Shown here in pieces: positions 46,197 to 54,796 of a stretch of 64,000 bases of DNA. The DNA is from CAWHJB01 sp963698715. Lineage in GTDB: Bacteria > Chloroflexota > Anaerolineae > Anaerolineales > UBA4823. Location of the stretch: the NCBI GenBank assembly GCA_963698715.1, contig CAVORW010000002.1, forward strand, positions 372,001 to 436,000. Direction: 5' to 3'. Both the position numbers and the translations under genes were made by a program. The notes under the pieces are model-generated. The model was not told the origin of the DNA, made no database searches, and saw nothing but the letters and a program-made list of their open reading frames with translations. How positions within the stretch are numbered: position 1 is the first letter of the stretch; each line of letters starts with the position of its first letter.

Positions 46197-48470
46197 TCAG
46201 CCGTTCTGATTCGGATCTTTCAGGCAGAAGCCAACCGTGTCTGGTCGACTCCAGCCGATGGATCCGCTGTTGACGATTGTACGATCACTGGCCCACAGGC
46301 GAACCACATAGCCGCAGGCCTGCATCCCAGTGGTGTCAAGCGTCCAGTTGCCAGCTTCTCCGGTGGTCGGGACGAAGTCGGGGAAGCCGAAGCGCCGCGA
46401 GGATGGGTTGACCGTTGCCCCTGCGGCTGGTCCGGCAGGCTCAATAGTCAGGGTCAGTATGTTGAAGTGCTCATCAAAGCTGGAATAGGTTCCGTGAATG
46501 ACGTCGCCGACCAGGAAGGTTCCGCAGTCAACCGCCGGCTGTACCGGCCCGCCACCGCGCGAGAAGCCGGTGATGGCAACATCTGCAGACGGAGCCACTT
46601 CATCGAGCCGGACCTTGACGCTGCTGCGTGTGGAGCCATCATCCAGGCACAGGATCATCCCTGCCGGCAGGATGGTGCCGTCCGGCAGCTTGGCTTCCAT
46701 CATGATTTCCCACATGCCGGTCATCGGCGAAGCAGTGATCCATTTGGCCATTACGTTGGCTGCCACCTCCCGCCATTGGTTGGGGTAGGCCTGCTCGCGG
46801 TAAGTATAGAAGCCATCGACGCCGATGCTTTGGCTGTCGTTATATTGGACCGGCATGCCTAGCCCGTTCTGTTCGGTGATGGTGATGTTGAAACTGTTTG
46901 CCAACGGCTGCCATGGTCCTGGTCCACCCATGGTTGGAAGCTCACGCACCATCACTCGATACTTGAAGGGCAGGGCTCCAGCCATAACGTTGGGTGGGTT
47001 GAGAATAAAGCCAGTAATCGTGACTGTCCCGCCAAATGGAGATCGGTTGGCTGTAAATGCCGCCAGTACACCGGAACCGGTTGCCAGGCCGCTGGTCTGG
47101 TTGATGTCACAAACAGCCATATTACCAACAGTATCCATGTAGGGTGTGTGATCATCCAGGCTGCATTCGGGCCCGGGCATGATGTGAACCAGGGTCTCTT
47201 CCCGATTGCCCCAGGTGGGAACATAGTTGGGGTTGCCGGGAGGCGGGGGGACTTCCCAAGACAGGATCGCTCGCACCCTGGCAGTTTTGGGTCCTTTTTC
47301 GCAGGGCTGGCGGCGACAGTTCAAATTCACTGGCAGCGATACGGCGTATTGCAAGCCGTTGGCTGGTATATTGGTGATGTCATGGACGAGTACTGACGAT
47401 GTGCCGGCATATGTCCAGCCTGCGCCATCGCCGTAATCGATCCAGAAAGCCACATATTCAGTGCTGCCTTGGGAGCAAAGCTTGCCAGAATAGCCGTTGG
47501 GAAGTTTTACGGTCAGCACCCCAGCCAGGTGATTGGTGCGAGTGTTGAGACCGACACACTTCAATTCTTCATAGCGGGTGTCACCATCGGTTTTCAGCAG
47601 CTTGGCCAGGATATCGCCTAGGTTTAGATCCAACCCGAGCAGCTTGCCGCTGAAATCCGGTTGAAGCATCACCTCATCCAGACCGGCTTTCTCGACCAGC
47701 GGGTGAATCTCGGAAAACAGGAAGCGATGAGGTGGGATGCCCTTTTCTTGATACTGCCTGGCCAGCTCGGTGGCTTCGGCCTGCAGAGGCTGGGCGGTTG
47801 GGACTGGTTGTTCCAGGTCGATAGCATCAATCAGCTGCGGGGGCAGCTTGATCTCTAATTCCTGCAGCAGATCCTTGAAGATGAAGAATTTGCGCGGCTC
47901 GATCTGGATGCGTGCATCAATGACATTGCCATAGACCGGGTTGAAGCCCGGGGTGTTGGCTGGCGGAACAATGTTCCAGGATAAAATTGCCCGGACCAGC
48001 GGTAAATTCTCGTTAAAACAAAACAGCCTTTTCGGATCGATTTTCAAGGTTGCGTCATATTCCAGTGGCTTGGGCCCGGGGATATCGTAAACCTTAAACC
48101 CCACGAAGCCCTGATCCAACCAGGTGGCGCCGTTGTTGTAGGATAGGTAAAAGCGCACATATTCCGCACTGCCGTTCGAGCAGATATCGCCTCCGTATCC
48201 CGTTTCCCTTTTGATATAAACAACCGCCTCCAGGCGTTCGGTTTGCGGGTTGTAACCTAAACACTTGGCTTCTTCATAGTTCTTGTTCGAGACCATAACC
48301 TTGACCGGCTCAAAGGCGCTGACTTGAAGGTTTCCAAAATAGTTGGGATTAGCCAATGTCAGAGCCCGGAACTGGCTGCGTTCCATCTCAACTTTAGGTC
48401 GGGAAGCCGCCTTCTTTGCCCTGGCAGGCTTACCGGCTACTTCCAGCTTGGTTTCTATTTCCTTAGCCAT
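46197..48470 (-). CDS. Large protein with a duplicated unrecognised domain
   Basis: The 757-residue protein has no signal peptide and begins Lys/Ala-rich. A domain of about 130 residues occurs twice: residues 64-191 (NYEEAKCLGYN, GYGGDICSNGSAEYVRFYLSY, RAILSWNIVPP) and 299-431 (RYEELKCVGLN, GYSGKLCSQGSTEYVAFWIDY, RAILSWEVPPP). Each copy has a conserved Cys pair and Trp-rich beta-strands. A linker (200-290) is helical. The C-terminal 300 residues are beta-rich and Ig-like (TGMQACGYVVRLWASD). I do not recognise the domain. The start is supported by GGAGG six bases before the ATG. It is the last member of the minus-strand CHAT/subtilase cluster and could be a substrate or target-binding partner of those proteases. 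Confidence 0.75.
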   Translation of the reverse strand: MAKEIETKLEVAGKPARAKKAASRPKVEMERSQFRALTLANPNYFGNLQVSAFEPVKVMVSNKNYEEAKCLGYNPQTERLEAVVYIKRETGYGGDICSNGSAEYVRFYLSYNNGATWLDQGFVGFKVYDIPGPKPLEYDATLKIDPKRLFCFNENLPLVRAILSWNIVPPANTPGFNPVYGNVIDARIQIEPRKFFIFKDLLQELEIKLPPQLIDAIDLEQPVPTAQPLQAEATELARQYQEKGIPPHRFLFSEIHPLVEKAGLDEVMLQPDFSGKLLGLDLNLGDILAKLLKTDGDTRYEELKCVGLNTRTNHLAGVLTVKLPNGYSGKLCSQGSTEYVAFWIDYGDGAGWTYAGTSSVLVHDITNIPANGLQYAVSLPVNLNCRRQPCEKGPKTARVRAILSWEVPPPPGNPNYVPTWGNREETLVHIMPGPECSLDDHTPYMDTVGNMAVCDINQTSGLATGSGVLAAFTANRSPFGGTVTITGFILNPPNVMAGALPFKYRVMVRELPTMGGPGPWQPLANSFNITITEQNGLGMPVQYNDSQSIGVDGFYTYREQAYPNQWREVAANVMAKWITASPMTGMWEIMMEAKLPDGTILPAGMILCLDDGSTRSSVKVRLDEVAPSADVAITGFSRGGGPVQPAVDCGTFLVGDVIHGTYSSFDEHFNILTLTIEPAGPAAGATVNPSSRRFGFPDFVPTTGEAGNWTLDTTGMQACGYVVRLWASDRTIVNSGSIGWSRPDTVGFCLKDPNQNG

Positions 48471-48517
48471 CACATTCCTCCTATGAATGAGTTGATTGGA
48501 AATGGGATCCTCCGGTA

Positions 48518-48703
48518 TCACTGTGATGGAAAACCAGATTTGGTGGGAGTGTTTATCTGCACAACTGCCCCAAATCTGGCACTCACCTGCACATTACCCC
48601 GGAGATCCTGAGTATGGGAATACACAGACAAATTTTGTCTGTCTGGTCCTATAAACGCCTGTCCGGACAGTTTTCCGGCATTATCGCCAGCTTCTCCCTT
48701 CAT
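48518..48703 (-). CDS. Possible 61-residue small protein
   Basis: The frame starts at an ATG six bases after GAAGG and encodes a polar, Gly/Val/Asn-containing peptide without membrane segment. It overlaps the palindromes of the leader. Similar small polar proteins are easily generated by chance, so I give it low weight. Confidence 0.25.
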   Translation of the reverse strand: MKGEAGDNAGKLSGQAFIGPDRQNLSVYSHTQDLRGNVQVSARFGAVVQINTPTKSGFPSQ

Positions 48704-49096
48704 GTGCGACCTTCAACAAGCAAAACGGAAAAATCGTTTGAACTGTGTTTAGTATGCTGCAAGGAAAACTGGCCAAAAATGCTGGCCAGCTGACCCAGGC
48801 TGATGATTTTCCCAGGAGATATATGATGGCTGAGCTGAAATCGGTTTGCAAGAGTTATGTAAAAGAAGATGTGAAATCAGATGAAACGGAAGAAGGTGCT
48901 TCGTAGCTAAACGCCGGGGGGCAAGCGTGGAGAGCGAATTGGGTGACTGCGTGGGCGGAAGCCTGGGTTGCCACCCAATTTCACTATATTTTCCGCCCCA
49001 CACTTTTTATGGGCATAAACGCGAACACAGCACCCAAATCGCCGTTTTAAGGACCTGCTGAAAGATTAAGCGATAGGAATGAAATTTTATCGATGC

Positions 49097-49138
49097 GGTT
49101 AGCAATCGCTCAGGTGTACTCCTGAATGATTGCTAACC
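49097..49138 (-). terminator. Terminator-like hairpin after subtilase gene
   Basis: GGTTAGCAATC...CAGG pairs with CCTG...GATTGCTAACC, an 18-bp stem with two mismatches and a six-base loop. It is 27 bases past the protease stop. Confidence 0.65.
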
Positions 49139-49164
49139 ACAAAACAATTCTGCTGAATTCCAGT

Positions 49165-50802
49165 TCAAGCGGATGATTGTGACTCGGCACGCTGGATTGT
49201 TTTTGCCCGCAGACAATCCTCGAGGGTGCGGCGAACGTTGATCACACCCACTCCCAGATATGGGTCGTTTGTGGGTGTCGCCCCGCAGATGATCAGAGAT
49301 TCCACTTCGTTTGGCGTAAATTGACCTTGCCCGGCTTGAATGACGAGGGCCGCCAGTCCGCTTACCAACGGTGCTGAGAAAGACGAGCCGCTCCAGAACA
49401 GATATGAGGTCCGGGTCTCATCCGAATAAGGGGGTAAGATGACCGGCCCGACCACAGCAGATGGGCAATCTGCACCCTGGCAATCGGCTGTCCGCGGCCG
49501 GCAGTCACTTTCAGGGTGGTCTTTACTGGCGCGGCCATCACCACCCGGAGCAGCGATGCGACCCTGATTCGAAAAGCAGGCCCGGCGATTGTCAATCGTG
49601 CTGGCGGCAACTCCCATCCCGGAAACCCAACGAGCCGGCAAGTTAGCAGGCTCTGGCAGGAAAGGGGTGTGGGCGGAATTGTTGCCGGCCGCCGCACAGA
49701 TCACGGCTCCCAGACATCGGCTGGCATTCATCAGGTACTGGAGGGCCACTACTGCCCCTGGTAGACCGATTTTGGCTTCCTCAGGCGGAACTCGCACGCC
49801 CAGACTTAAATTAATCACCATGCCGGTCGGCTGGTTTTCCTGATCGCCAACAGATTCTTTTAGGAAATTAAAAACTGCTTTGAGCAGAGTAAAAAGATCG
49901 CCGCGGTTGTCGTTACCGAGTACCCGTACCAGGTGGATATCGCTGCCAGGGGCCAGGGCGTGCACCAACCCTGAGATAAAATAGCCGTGGTTGCGGACAT
50001 CGATTGGGGCTCCTGAGGCAGGATTTGGCGTGGCGCTAGGAGTAGGATGCAGCACACTCAATTCGAGTTTGGATGGCGTCTGGGCCAGGATGACCGACTT
50101 TTTGTTAGCCGTATCTGGGGTCAGCCCCTGGTAGGGCGAAGTGTCGAAAATGCCGACTCTTACGCCCTGACCGTTGTACAGGGGCGAGCCAAGCTCAATA
50201 TTCTTGAATGCCCACTGCTGCATAAAGAATTCAGCTTGAGCCAGCCCTGGCAGAGAGCTGGTGGGACTGCCTTCGGCCTCGAATGGACTTCCCTCAGCTT
50301 CAAAAGGGCTGCCTTCAGCTTCGAACGGGCTGCCTTCGGCTTCGAAAGGATGCCCCGTGAGCCAGTTGGGATCTTTGCTCACCTGCCCCGCCTGACCGCC
50401 CAACAGGTTGTTGATCCGTTGGATCGTGCGAGCTACATTTGGAGACTGGCCTGAGATTCGGTATAGATCGATCACCAGCCCTTTGCCCGCCTCTTCGCTG
50501 TGCGGCAGGCCGGGGCAATTAAGGACTTGATCCCCGAGCTCGCTGAACCGGAGCCTTTCCAAACGCTCCAACCGGGCGCCACGCTGCGGCTGGGCCAGAT
50601 CATCCAAAACCGCTTCAGGCCCGGTCAGGATCAACTGATCCTGGATATAAAATTCTTCGGGCGGATATGAAAGCCGAGAAAATGGAAAGCGCCCATTGCT
50701 GCGGGCCCACAATAAATAAAGCAGGCCGGCGAGTAATATAAGCACCAGGAAGCATAACAGGCATGTCAACAGGGTGAAAATATAAAAGGACGTTACTGCC
50801 AT
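49165..50802 (-). CDS. Membrane-anchored S8 (subtilisin-like) serine peptidase
   Basis: One N-terminal membrane helix (about 6-32) is followed by a region with DQLILTG and DLYRISGQSPN. The linker carries four consecutive PFEAEGS units (152-179), and then the S8 catalytic domain: Asp220 in VGIFDTSPYQG, His272 in VRNHGYFISGLV, oxyanion Asn374 in CAAAGNN and Ser474 in SGSSFSAPLVSG. All catalytic residues are present. A Cys-rich insert (CRPRTADCQGADC) lies between Asn and Ser. GGAGG is eight bases upstream of the ATG. It is encoded downstream of the CHAT protease gene with 149 bases between, so the two proteases may act in one pathway. Topology (outside or inside) cannot be fixed from sequence alone. 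Confidence 0.9.
   Translation of the reverse strand: MAVTSFYIFTLLTCLLCFLVLILLAGLLYLLWARSNGRFPFSRLSYPPEEFYIQDQLILTGPEAVLDDLAQPQRGARLERLERLRFSELGDQVLNCPGLPHSEEAGKGLVIDLYRISGQSPNVARTIQRINNLLGGQAGQVSKDPNWLTGHPFEAEGSPFEAEGSPFEAEGSPFEAEGSPTSSLPGLAQAEFFMQQWAFKNIELGSPLYNGQGVRVGIFDTSPYQGLTPDTANKKSVILAQTPSKLELSVLHPTPSATPNPASGAPIDVRNHGYFISGLVHALAPGSDIHLVRVLGNDNRGDLFTLLKAVFNFLKESVGDQENQPTGMVINLSLGVRVPPEEAKIGLPGAVVALQYLMNASRCLGAVICAAAGNNSAHTPFLPEPANLPARWVSGMGVAASTIDNRRACFSNQGRIAAPGGDGRASKDHPESDCRPRTADCQGADCPSAVVGPVILPPYSDETRTSYLFWSGSSFSAPLVSGLAALVIQAGQGQFTPNEVESLIICGATPTNDPYLGVGVINVRRTLEDCLRAKTIQRAESQSSA
50266..50349 (-). repeat. Four tandem 21-bp units encoding PFEAEGS
   Basis: The same seven residues are encoded four times in a row in the subtilase linker. 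Codons differ between units at several wobble positions, so the repeat is under protein-level constraint or is not very recent. Confidence 0.85.
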
Positions 50803-50951
50803 ACTGATAACCTCCGCAGTCTTGTGTTTGGCATGGATTCGGGATCAATTGCAGATAAATTATTCGATCTGTGCAACTTTCAAAGCACCAATCGAATACC
50901 GATATTGTTTATTCTTCATATTTGAATGCTCCCCAGACGTCTAGTGACAGT
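50803..50951. other. Gap between CHAT and subtilase genes
   Basis: 149 bases without a recognisable hairpin or promoter. The genes may still be co-transcribed. Confidence 0.3.
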
Positions 50952-53846
50952 TTAGAGCGGGCCGCTGGCTCCAACCAGAGAAAAAGGTGCCCAAAAATAT
51001 GGATGGCTTGTTTGACTCTTCCCATCAGACTCGCGCAGCAGTTCCAATTGCGCGTAGCGCAGGGCAGACCCTTTGTCTGATCCTTCAGCCAACCGGGTAT
51101 AGAAGGACTGCATCAGACGGGCGGTGGATTGATCTTCAACTGCCCAGAGGGTAGAGACCAGCGAGGCCGCGCCTGCAGCCAGGAAGGAGCGCATCAGGCC
51201 CAGTAATTCATCCCCTCCGCCTACCACGCTGCGCCCGGTTTGACAGGCGCTCAAGGTCACCAGCGAAGCCTGCAGTTTCAGATTGAATATATCCAGGGTA
51301 GTCAGCCAGCCATCGGCCAGGGCCAGCCCAGAGAATAGTGGATTGTCTGGGCGGAAATCGCCATGAGCCGCCAGATGAAGTATCCGGCAGGTGGGAGCGA
51401 TCCGGCGCAGCTCGTCCAGGGTGGCCTGCTCCTCGAGGATGGCAGGGAGGGACCACAAATCGGCAATCTGGCGAGCCTCCTGCAATGTGAAGGGCAGCAT
51501 CCCCTGGTAGGAATATCCAAAGGCAGCCAGATCGCCCTGAGCTGGACGGGGTTCCAGGCAGTACTTGAGCAGGCTGGAGCCAGGCAAGTAACTGAGCTCG
51601 TACTTTTCTAACAGGTATGAGCGACCGTCATATAGAGCTTGGAAGGGCAGGTAGTGCAAAGGGCCATGCGGAACAAGGATCAACCGTCGGATATGCCCAT
51701 ATGCCTCTATGGCACCGCCTAGGGGCAACCACACCAGGTGATGCAACCGGGAAAGCACGCCCTGCGCATTGGTCTCCAGGTTGGCGATATGAGCGCTGGG
51801 ATGATGTGGGACCGAGCGCAGGTTCAGCCACAGCAGTTGAAGGTACTGCTGAACCTGCGCTAATTCGGCTTCAAGCTGGATGGCTTGAACGTGCTGATCG
51901 TCCGCCAAAAAGGCAACCAAACGCCCGTGCAAGGCGAAAAACTCTACCAGCAGGTCGCCCGGCTCCAGATAGGACTGGAATGATTCAGCCCGCACCTGCC
52001 AGAGAACGGCATCCCGGGCATAGTCGGCATTGCGCACCAGGAGTTTATGCCAGTGTTCGGTGATCTGCTTTTCCAGTTCCAGGATCAACTGGCTCTGGCT
52101 GTGGCGCTCGTTGAGGAAGACGGTGCTTTCGCCGCGTTGGCCGTAGCCTTCCCCGCTGTCCATGCGACGATAAAGGCGATCACGCTGCTGGCGCAGACGG
52201 GCCAGCTCAGCAACCAGGGGCCGGTCCTCTTGGCTACGGGCGGTAATGCTTAAATCAAGGCGGTGAGCCAGGAGTTCGAGCAGGGCACGCGATTTGGCGC
52301 GCTCTGCATATTCCAACCCGCGCCCAGGTTCACCCAGCTCCAGGCACAAGGCGACCGCATCTTCATAAATTGCGCTTTTATCCTCGACGAAGACGGATCG
52401 ATACTCCACCATCAAGCGGCCGCACAGGCGCTCGATGTCTTGAATAGCCAGCTCGATCGCTTCCAGGCCGCCCTGTAGGTCACCGGATTGGATCGCCAAC
52501 CGACCAATCAAATGGTGGCAGGCGTATGTCAAACTGGGCACGCCATGCGATTGTCCAATCTGCAAAGCGTTTTCGATCAACCGCTGGGCATCTTCCGGAC
52601 GCCCGAGAACAAGTGCTGCTCGGGCTGACTCTAGCTCGGAGCGTCCCTGCCAGATGGGTAGATCGTGTTTCTGATATACTCGGGCACACGCGCGTGCCAG
52701 CTCATAAGCTGGGGCTGGCTTATTCTGGTCCGTCAGTACGGCTGAGCGCTGTAAATCGGCATCTGCAATCGCAACCAGATTGCCTTCGGCTTCAAAGATC
52801 TGGCGCGCTTCAGCCAATGATTTAAGTGCCTGATCGAAGCGCTGCTGTCCGGCAAAAGCGCTGGCTTCATTCAAGATGGCCTGTCCAACCTCATAATGAG
52901 TCCCCAACGAGCTGAAGAGTACCCGCACCTGGCGGCATTTTTCGAGCACATCCTCAAAGCGGCGGAGCTGAAGCAAACAATCACTGATGAACAGTTCGAC
53001 CAACATCGCATGACGCTGGCGGTCATCTGCCAGCAGCACCTGGCGGACTTCTTCCAGCATATCTAGAGCTTCATTGTAGCGGCCTAACACGAAAAAGGTG
53101 ACAGCCAATGCCTGTTGGGCTCGAGCAGCAGCCACATCCTCACCCTGGCGTTGGTGCATTTCCATGGCTGTGCGGCTGGCGACAATCGATTCTTCGAAAC
53201 GTCCCAGGTTACGCAGAACGACTGCCCTGTTCAGCTCCACCCGCAGCCAGTGTGACTCACCCTCGATTCCGAGCTGGCGGTAAGCGGCTTTCGCCTGGTC
53301 AAACAACGCCAGCGCTTCATTGTCTTGCCCAAGCCGGGCGTGGACAATCGCCATATTAACGGTCAAGCGGGCCAGTTGAAACCACTCCGCATGCTGGCGT
53401 AACACCTGGCTGGCCCATTTGAAATCGACCTGAGCCTGTTTGTATTGCCCAAGATTTCCGAGGGCATATATTTTACCGATCTGCGACTGAGCTTGTTCGA
53501 CTGGCCGGCCTTGTTCCGCATAAATTTCAGCTGCCTGATTGTAAAGCCCAATACCCTGGCTGTATTCGCCAAGAACCACGCTGCAAGCGTTTGCCTGGGC
53601 TAATAGACCGAGCGCTCGGTGGAGAGGGTTGCCGGTAATTACAGAAAGATCGACAATCAGCTGAGCAACTCGCGTACTCTGCTTGATATCTGTTCTCATT
53701 AACTGGTCGGCCTTTTGTTTCAGGGCAGCGGCGAATTCATCCTGGCTGTTTTTCTCCAGAGCTGCTACCTCTTCAGCTAGAATTAATGGCTGGCCTTCTG
53801 CGCCAGTGTTTGCGATGGAATGCTCGACCAATCCTTGAATGTCCAT
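50952..53846 (-). CDS. TPR-CHAT protein (caspase-like cysteine protease)
   Basis: The N-terminal two thirds are TPR repeats (for example ALGLLAQANACSVVLGEYSQGI, NMAIVHARLGQDNEALALFDQA, QQALAVTFFVLGRYNEALDMLEEV). The C-terminal third is a CHAT domain of the caspase clan: HGPLHYLPFQALYDG, then the catalytic His in ILHLAAHGDF (about 828) and Cys in VTLSACQTG (about 868). It ends with SLVSTLWAVED and AALRY-like segments. The dyad is intact. CHAT proteases cleave specific proteins after the TPR part senses a trigger; TPR-CHAT is also the protease of type III-E CRISPR, but no Cas gene is present here. The ATG at 53846 follows AAGGG and is preferred over a 61-codon extension that crosses a hairpin. 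It belongs to the sigma/anti-sigma/subtilase cluster. Confidence 0.92.
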   Translation of the reverse strand: MDIQGLVEHSIANTGAEGQPLILAEEVAALEKNSQDEFAAALKQKADQLMRTDIKQSTRVAQLIVDLSVITGNPLHRALGLLAQANACSVVLGEYSQGIGLYNQAAEIYAEQGRPVEQAQSQIGKIYALGNLGQYKQAQVDFKWASQVLRQHAEWFQLARLTVNMAIVHARLGQDNEALALFDQAKAAYRQLGIEGESHWLRVELNRAVVLRNLGRFEESIVASRTAMEMHQRQGEDVAAARAQQALAVTFFVLGRYNEALDMLEEVRQVLLADDRQRHAMLVELFISDCLLQLRRFEDVLEKCRQVRVLFSSLGTHYEVGQAILNEASAFAGQQRFDQALKSLAEARQIFEAEGNLVAIADADLQRSAVLTDQNKPAPAYELARACARVYQKHDLPIWQGRSELESARAALVLGRPEDAQRLIENALQIGQSHGVPSLTYACHHLIGRLAIQSGDLQGGLEAIELAIQDIERLCGRLMVEYRSVFVEDKSAIYEDAVALCLELGEPGRGLEYAERAKSRALLELLAHRLDLSITARSQEDRPLVAELARLRQQRDRLYRRMDSGEGYGQRGESTVFLNERHSQSQLILELEKQITEHWHKLLVRNADYARDAVLWQVRAESFQSYLEPGDLLVEFFALHGRLVAFLADDQHVQAIQLEAELAQVQQYLQLLWLNLRSVPHHPSAHIANLETNAQGVLSRLHHLVWLPLGGAIEAYGHIRRLILVPHGPLHYLPFQALYDGRSYLLEKYELSYLPGSSLLKYCLEPRPAQGDLAAFGYSYQGMLPFTLQEARQIADLWSLPAILEEQATLDELRRIAPTCRILHLAAHGDFRPDNPLFSGLALADGWLTTLDIFNLKLQASLVTLSACQTGRSVVGGGDELLGLMRSFLAAGAASLVSTLWAVEDQSTARLMQSFYTRLAEGSDKGSALRYAQLELLRESDGKSQTSHPYFWAPFSLVGASGPL

Positions 53847-53891
53847 TGAAACCCTTACGTGTTTGCTCAGCCCAAGGTGGAGATAGATGGC

Positions 53892-53936
53892 AAAATCGGT
53901 GCGCGTGGAGCGTACGCCCCCACACACACCGATTTT
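53892..53936 (-). terminator. Hairpin between anti-sigma-like and CHAT genes
   Basis: AAAATCGGTG and CACCGATTTT form a perfect 10-bp stem that extends imperfectly inward. It lies in the leader of the CHAT gene, so it may attenuate read-through from the sigma/anti-sigma genes. Confidence 0.5.
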
Positions 53937-54012
53937 ACCCGTATTCCTTAAGTGCCCTCTAAGTAAATGCCGCTTAACTGTCCTTGTCTGCCTGGACTGG
54001 TTAACCCACATA

Positions 54013-54603
54013 TTATTGCCCAGGATCAATCAGGAGGTCTCGGATCTGGATTTCCAGTTCATTGTTCTGTAAGAGTATATCGTACTTGCCTGGTTCAAGC
54101 CCTGCCAGAACGAAATTTCCTAACTCGTCAACCAGAGCTTGGCCGACCTGCGTTCCGGCTAGAAAACAGCGGATCTGCAAATCAGCCGGAGTGACTCCCA
54201 GGACCAGCCCCAGGATGATCTTGTTTCCAGGTGCGGCAGGGTCGGGCTGAAGTTCAAGCGTGATTTGTGCATCACCAGCTCGATAAAATATTTGGCTTTT
54301 GGATTCACCGCGCAGACCAAAAGCTAAAGGCCGGGATGCATCCGGCTGCCGGGGCAATTTTTCCGCCACCCAGATTTTAAAACGTTCCAGGGGGCTGAAT
54401 TCCAAATCGGGTGAAACTTCATCAAGGAATTGATTTAATTGCTCCAGTTCGAGCCGGCAGTGCGGGCATTCTCCCAAGTGTTCTTGTAGAAATGCCACTC
54501 GATCTTGGGACACCAGCCTTAAGTGATATTCTCCCAGCTCGCTTGTTTCAGGACAGAAGGCCCGGTATAGGATAGCAGTCAGTTTTGCATCGGTTGGATT
54601 CAT
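54013..54603 (-). CDS. Zinc-finger anti-sigma-like protein
   Basis: The N-terminal 80 residues contain LQEHLGECPHCRLELEQL, the HxxxCxxC core of anti-sigma zinc-finger domains, though the usual membrane helix is missing. The second half (about 95-196) is a soluble beta-rich domain ending DLLIDPGQ; a GKYDILLQNNELEIQIRDL stretch looks like a carboxypeptidase-regulatory or prealbumin-like beta-sandwich. The gene lies between the sigma factor gene and the CHAT gene. I infer that it binds the sigma factor and releases it on a cytoplasmic signal. Confidence 0.75.
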   Translation of the reverse strand: MNPTDAKLTAILYRAFCPETSELGEYHLRLVSQDRVAFLQEHLGECPHCRLELEQLNQFLDEVSPDLEFSPLERFKIWVAEKLPRQPDASRPLAFGLRGESKSQIFYRAGDAQITLELQPDPAAPGNKIILGLVLGVTPADLQIRCFLAGTQVGQALVDELGNFVLAGLEPGKYDILLQNNELEIQIRDLLIDPGQ

Positions 54604-54796
54604 CGTTGTTTATTACTCTCCTGCCAGTATTAACGCAGTATTGCGCATTTTTCACGCATCGAAAACTAGCAGGCAGCTATCCAAATATAGTTATTGTGGT
54701 TGGATTTGCAAGCAATTCACTCCCACCAACTACCTACATAAAATTTTTTTGAAAAGCTAAGAATGGTATCCCAGCCCATGATTGTGACGGGCTAAG
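54604..54796. other. Gap between sigma and anti-sigma genes
   Basis: 193 bases, AT-rich in the middle, with no clear hairpin. It may contain the autoregulated promoter of the downstream genes. Confidence 0.3.

Larger units (their letters stand above)
48471..49164. other. Long leader/intergenic region with palindromes
   Basis: This 694-base gap separates the 757-residue protein gene from the protease gene. It holds a perfect 10-bp inverted pair CCAGATTTGG/CCAAATCTGG (48534-48579), a 19-base perfect palindrome ACAGACAAATTTTGTCTGT (48624-48642) and a terminator-like hairpin (49097-49138). A minus-strand 61-codon frame (48518-48703, starting MKGEAGDNAGKL) could be a small gene. The remaining part, 48704-49090, shows nothing I can name. 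Confidence 0.45.

Noticed and set aside
50266..50349. Possible CRISPR or satellite array
   Set aside because: The four 21-bp units have no spacers and are in frame inside the protease gene, so they are a coding repeat.
50952..53846. Craspase-type CRISPR protease
   Set aside because: TPR-CHAT is shared with type III-E systems, but there is no Cas7-11 or repeat array in the window; the neighbours are sigma, anti-sigma and S8 genes.
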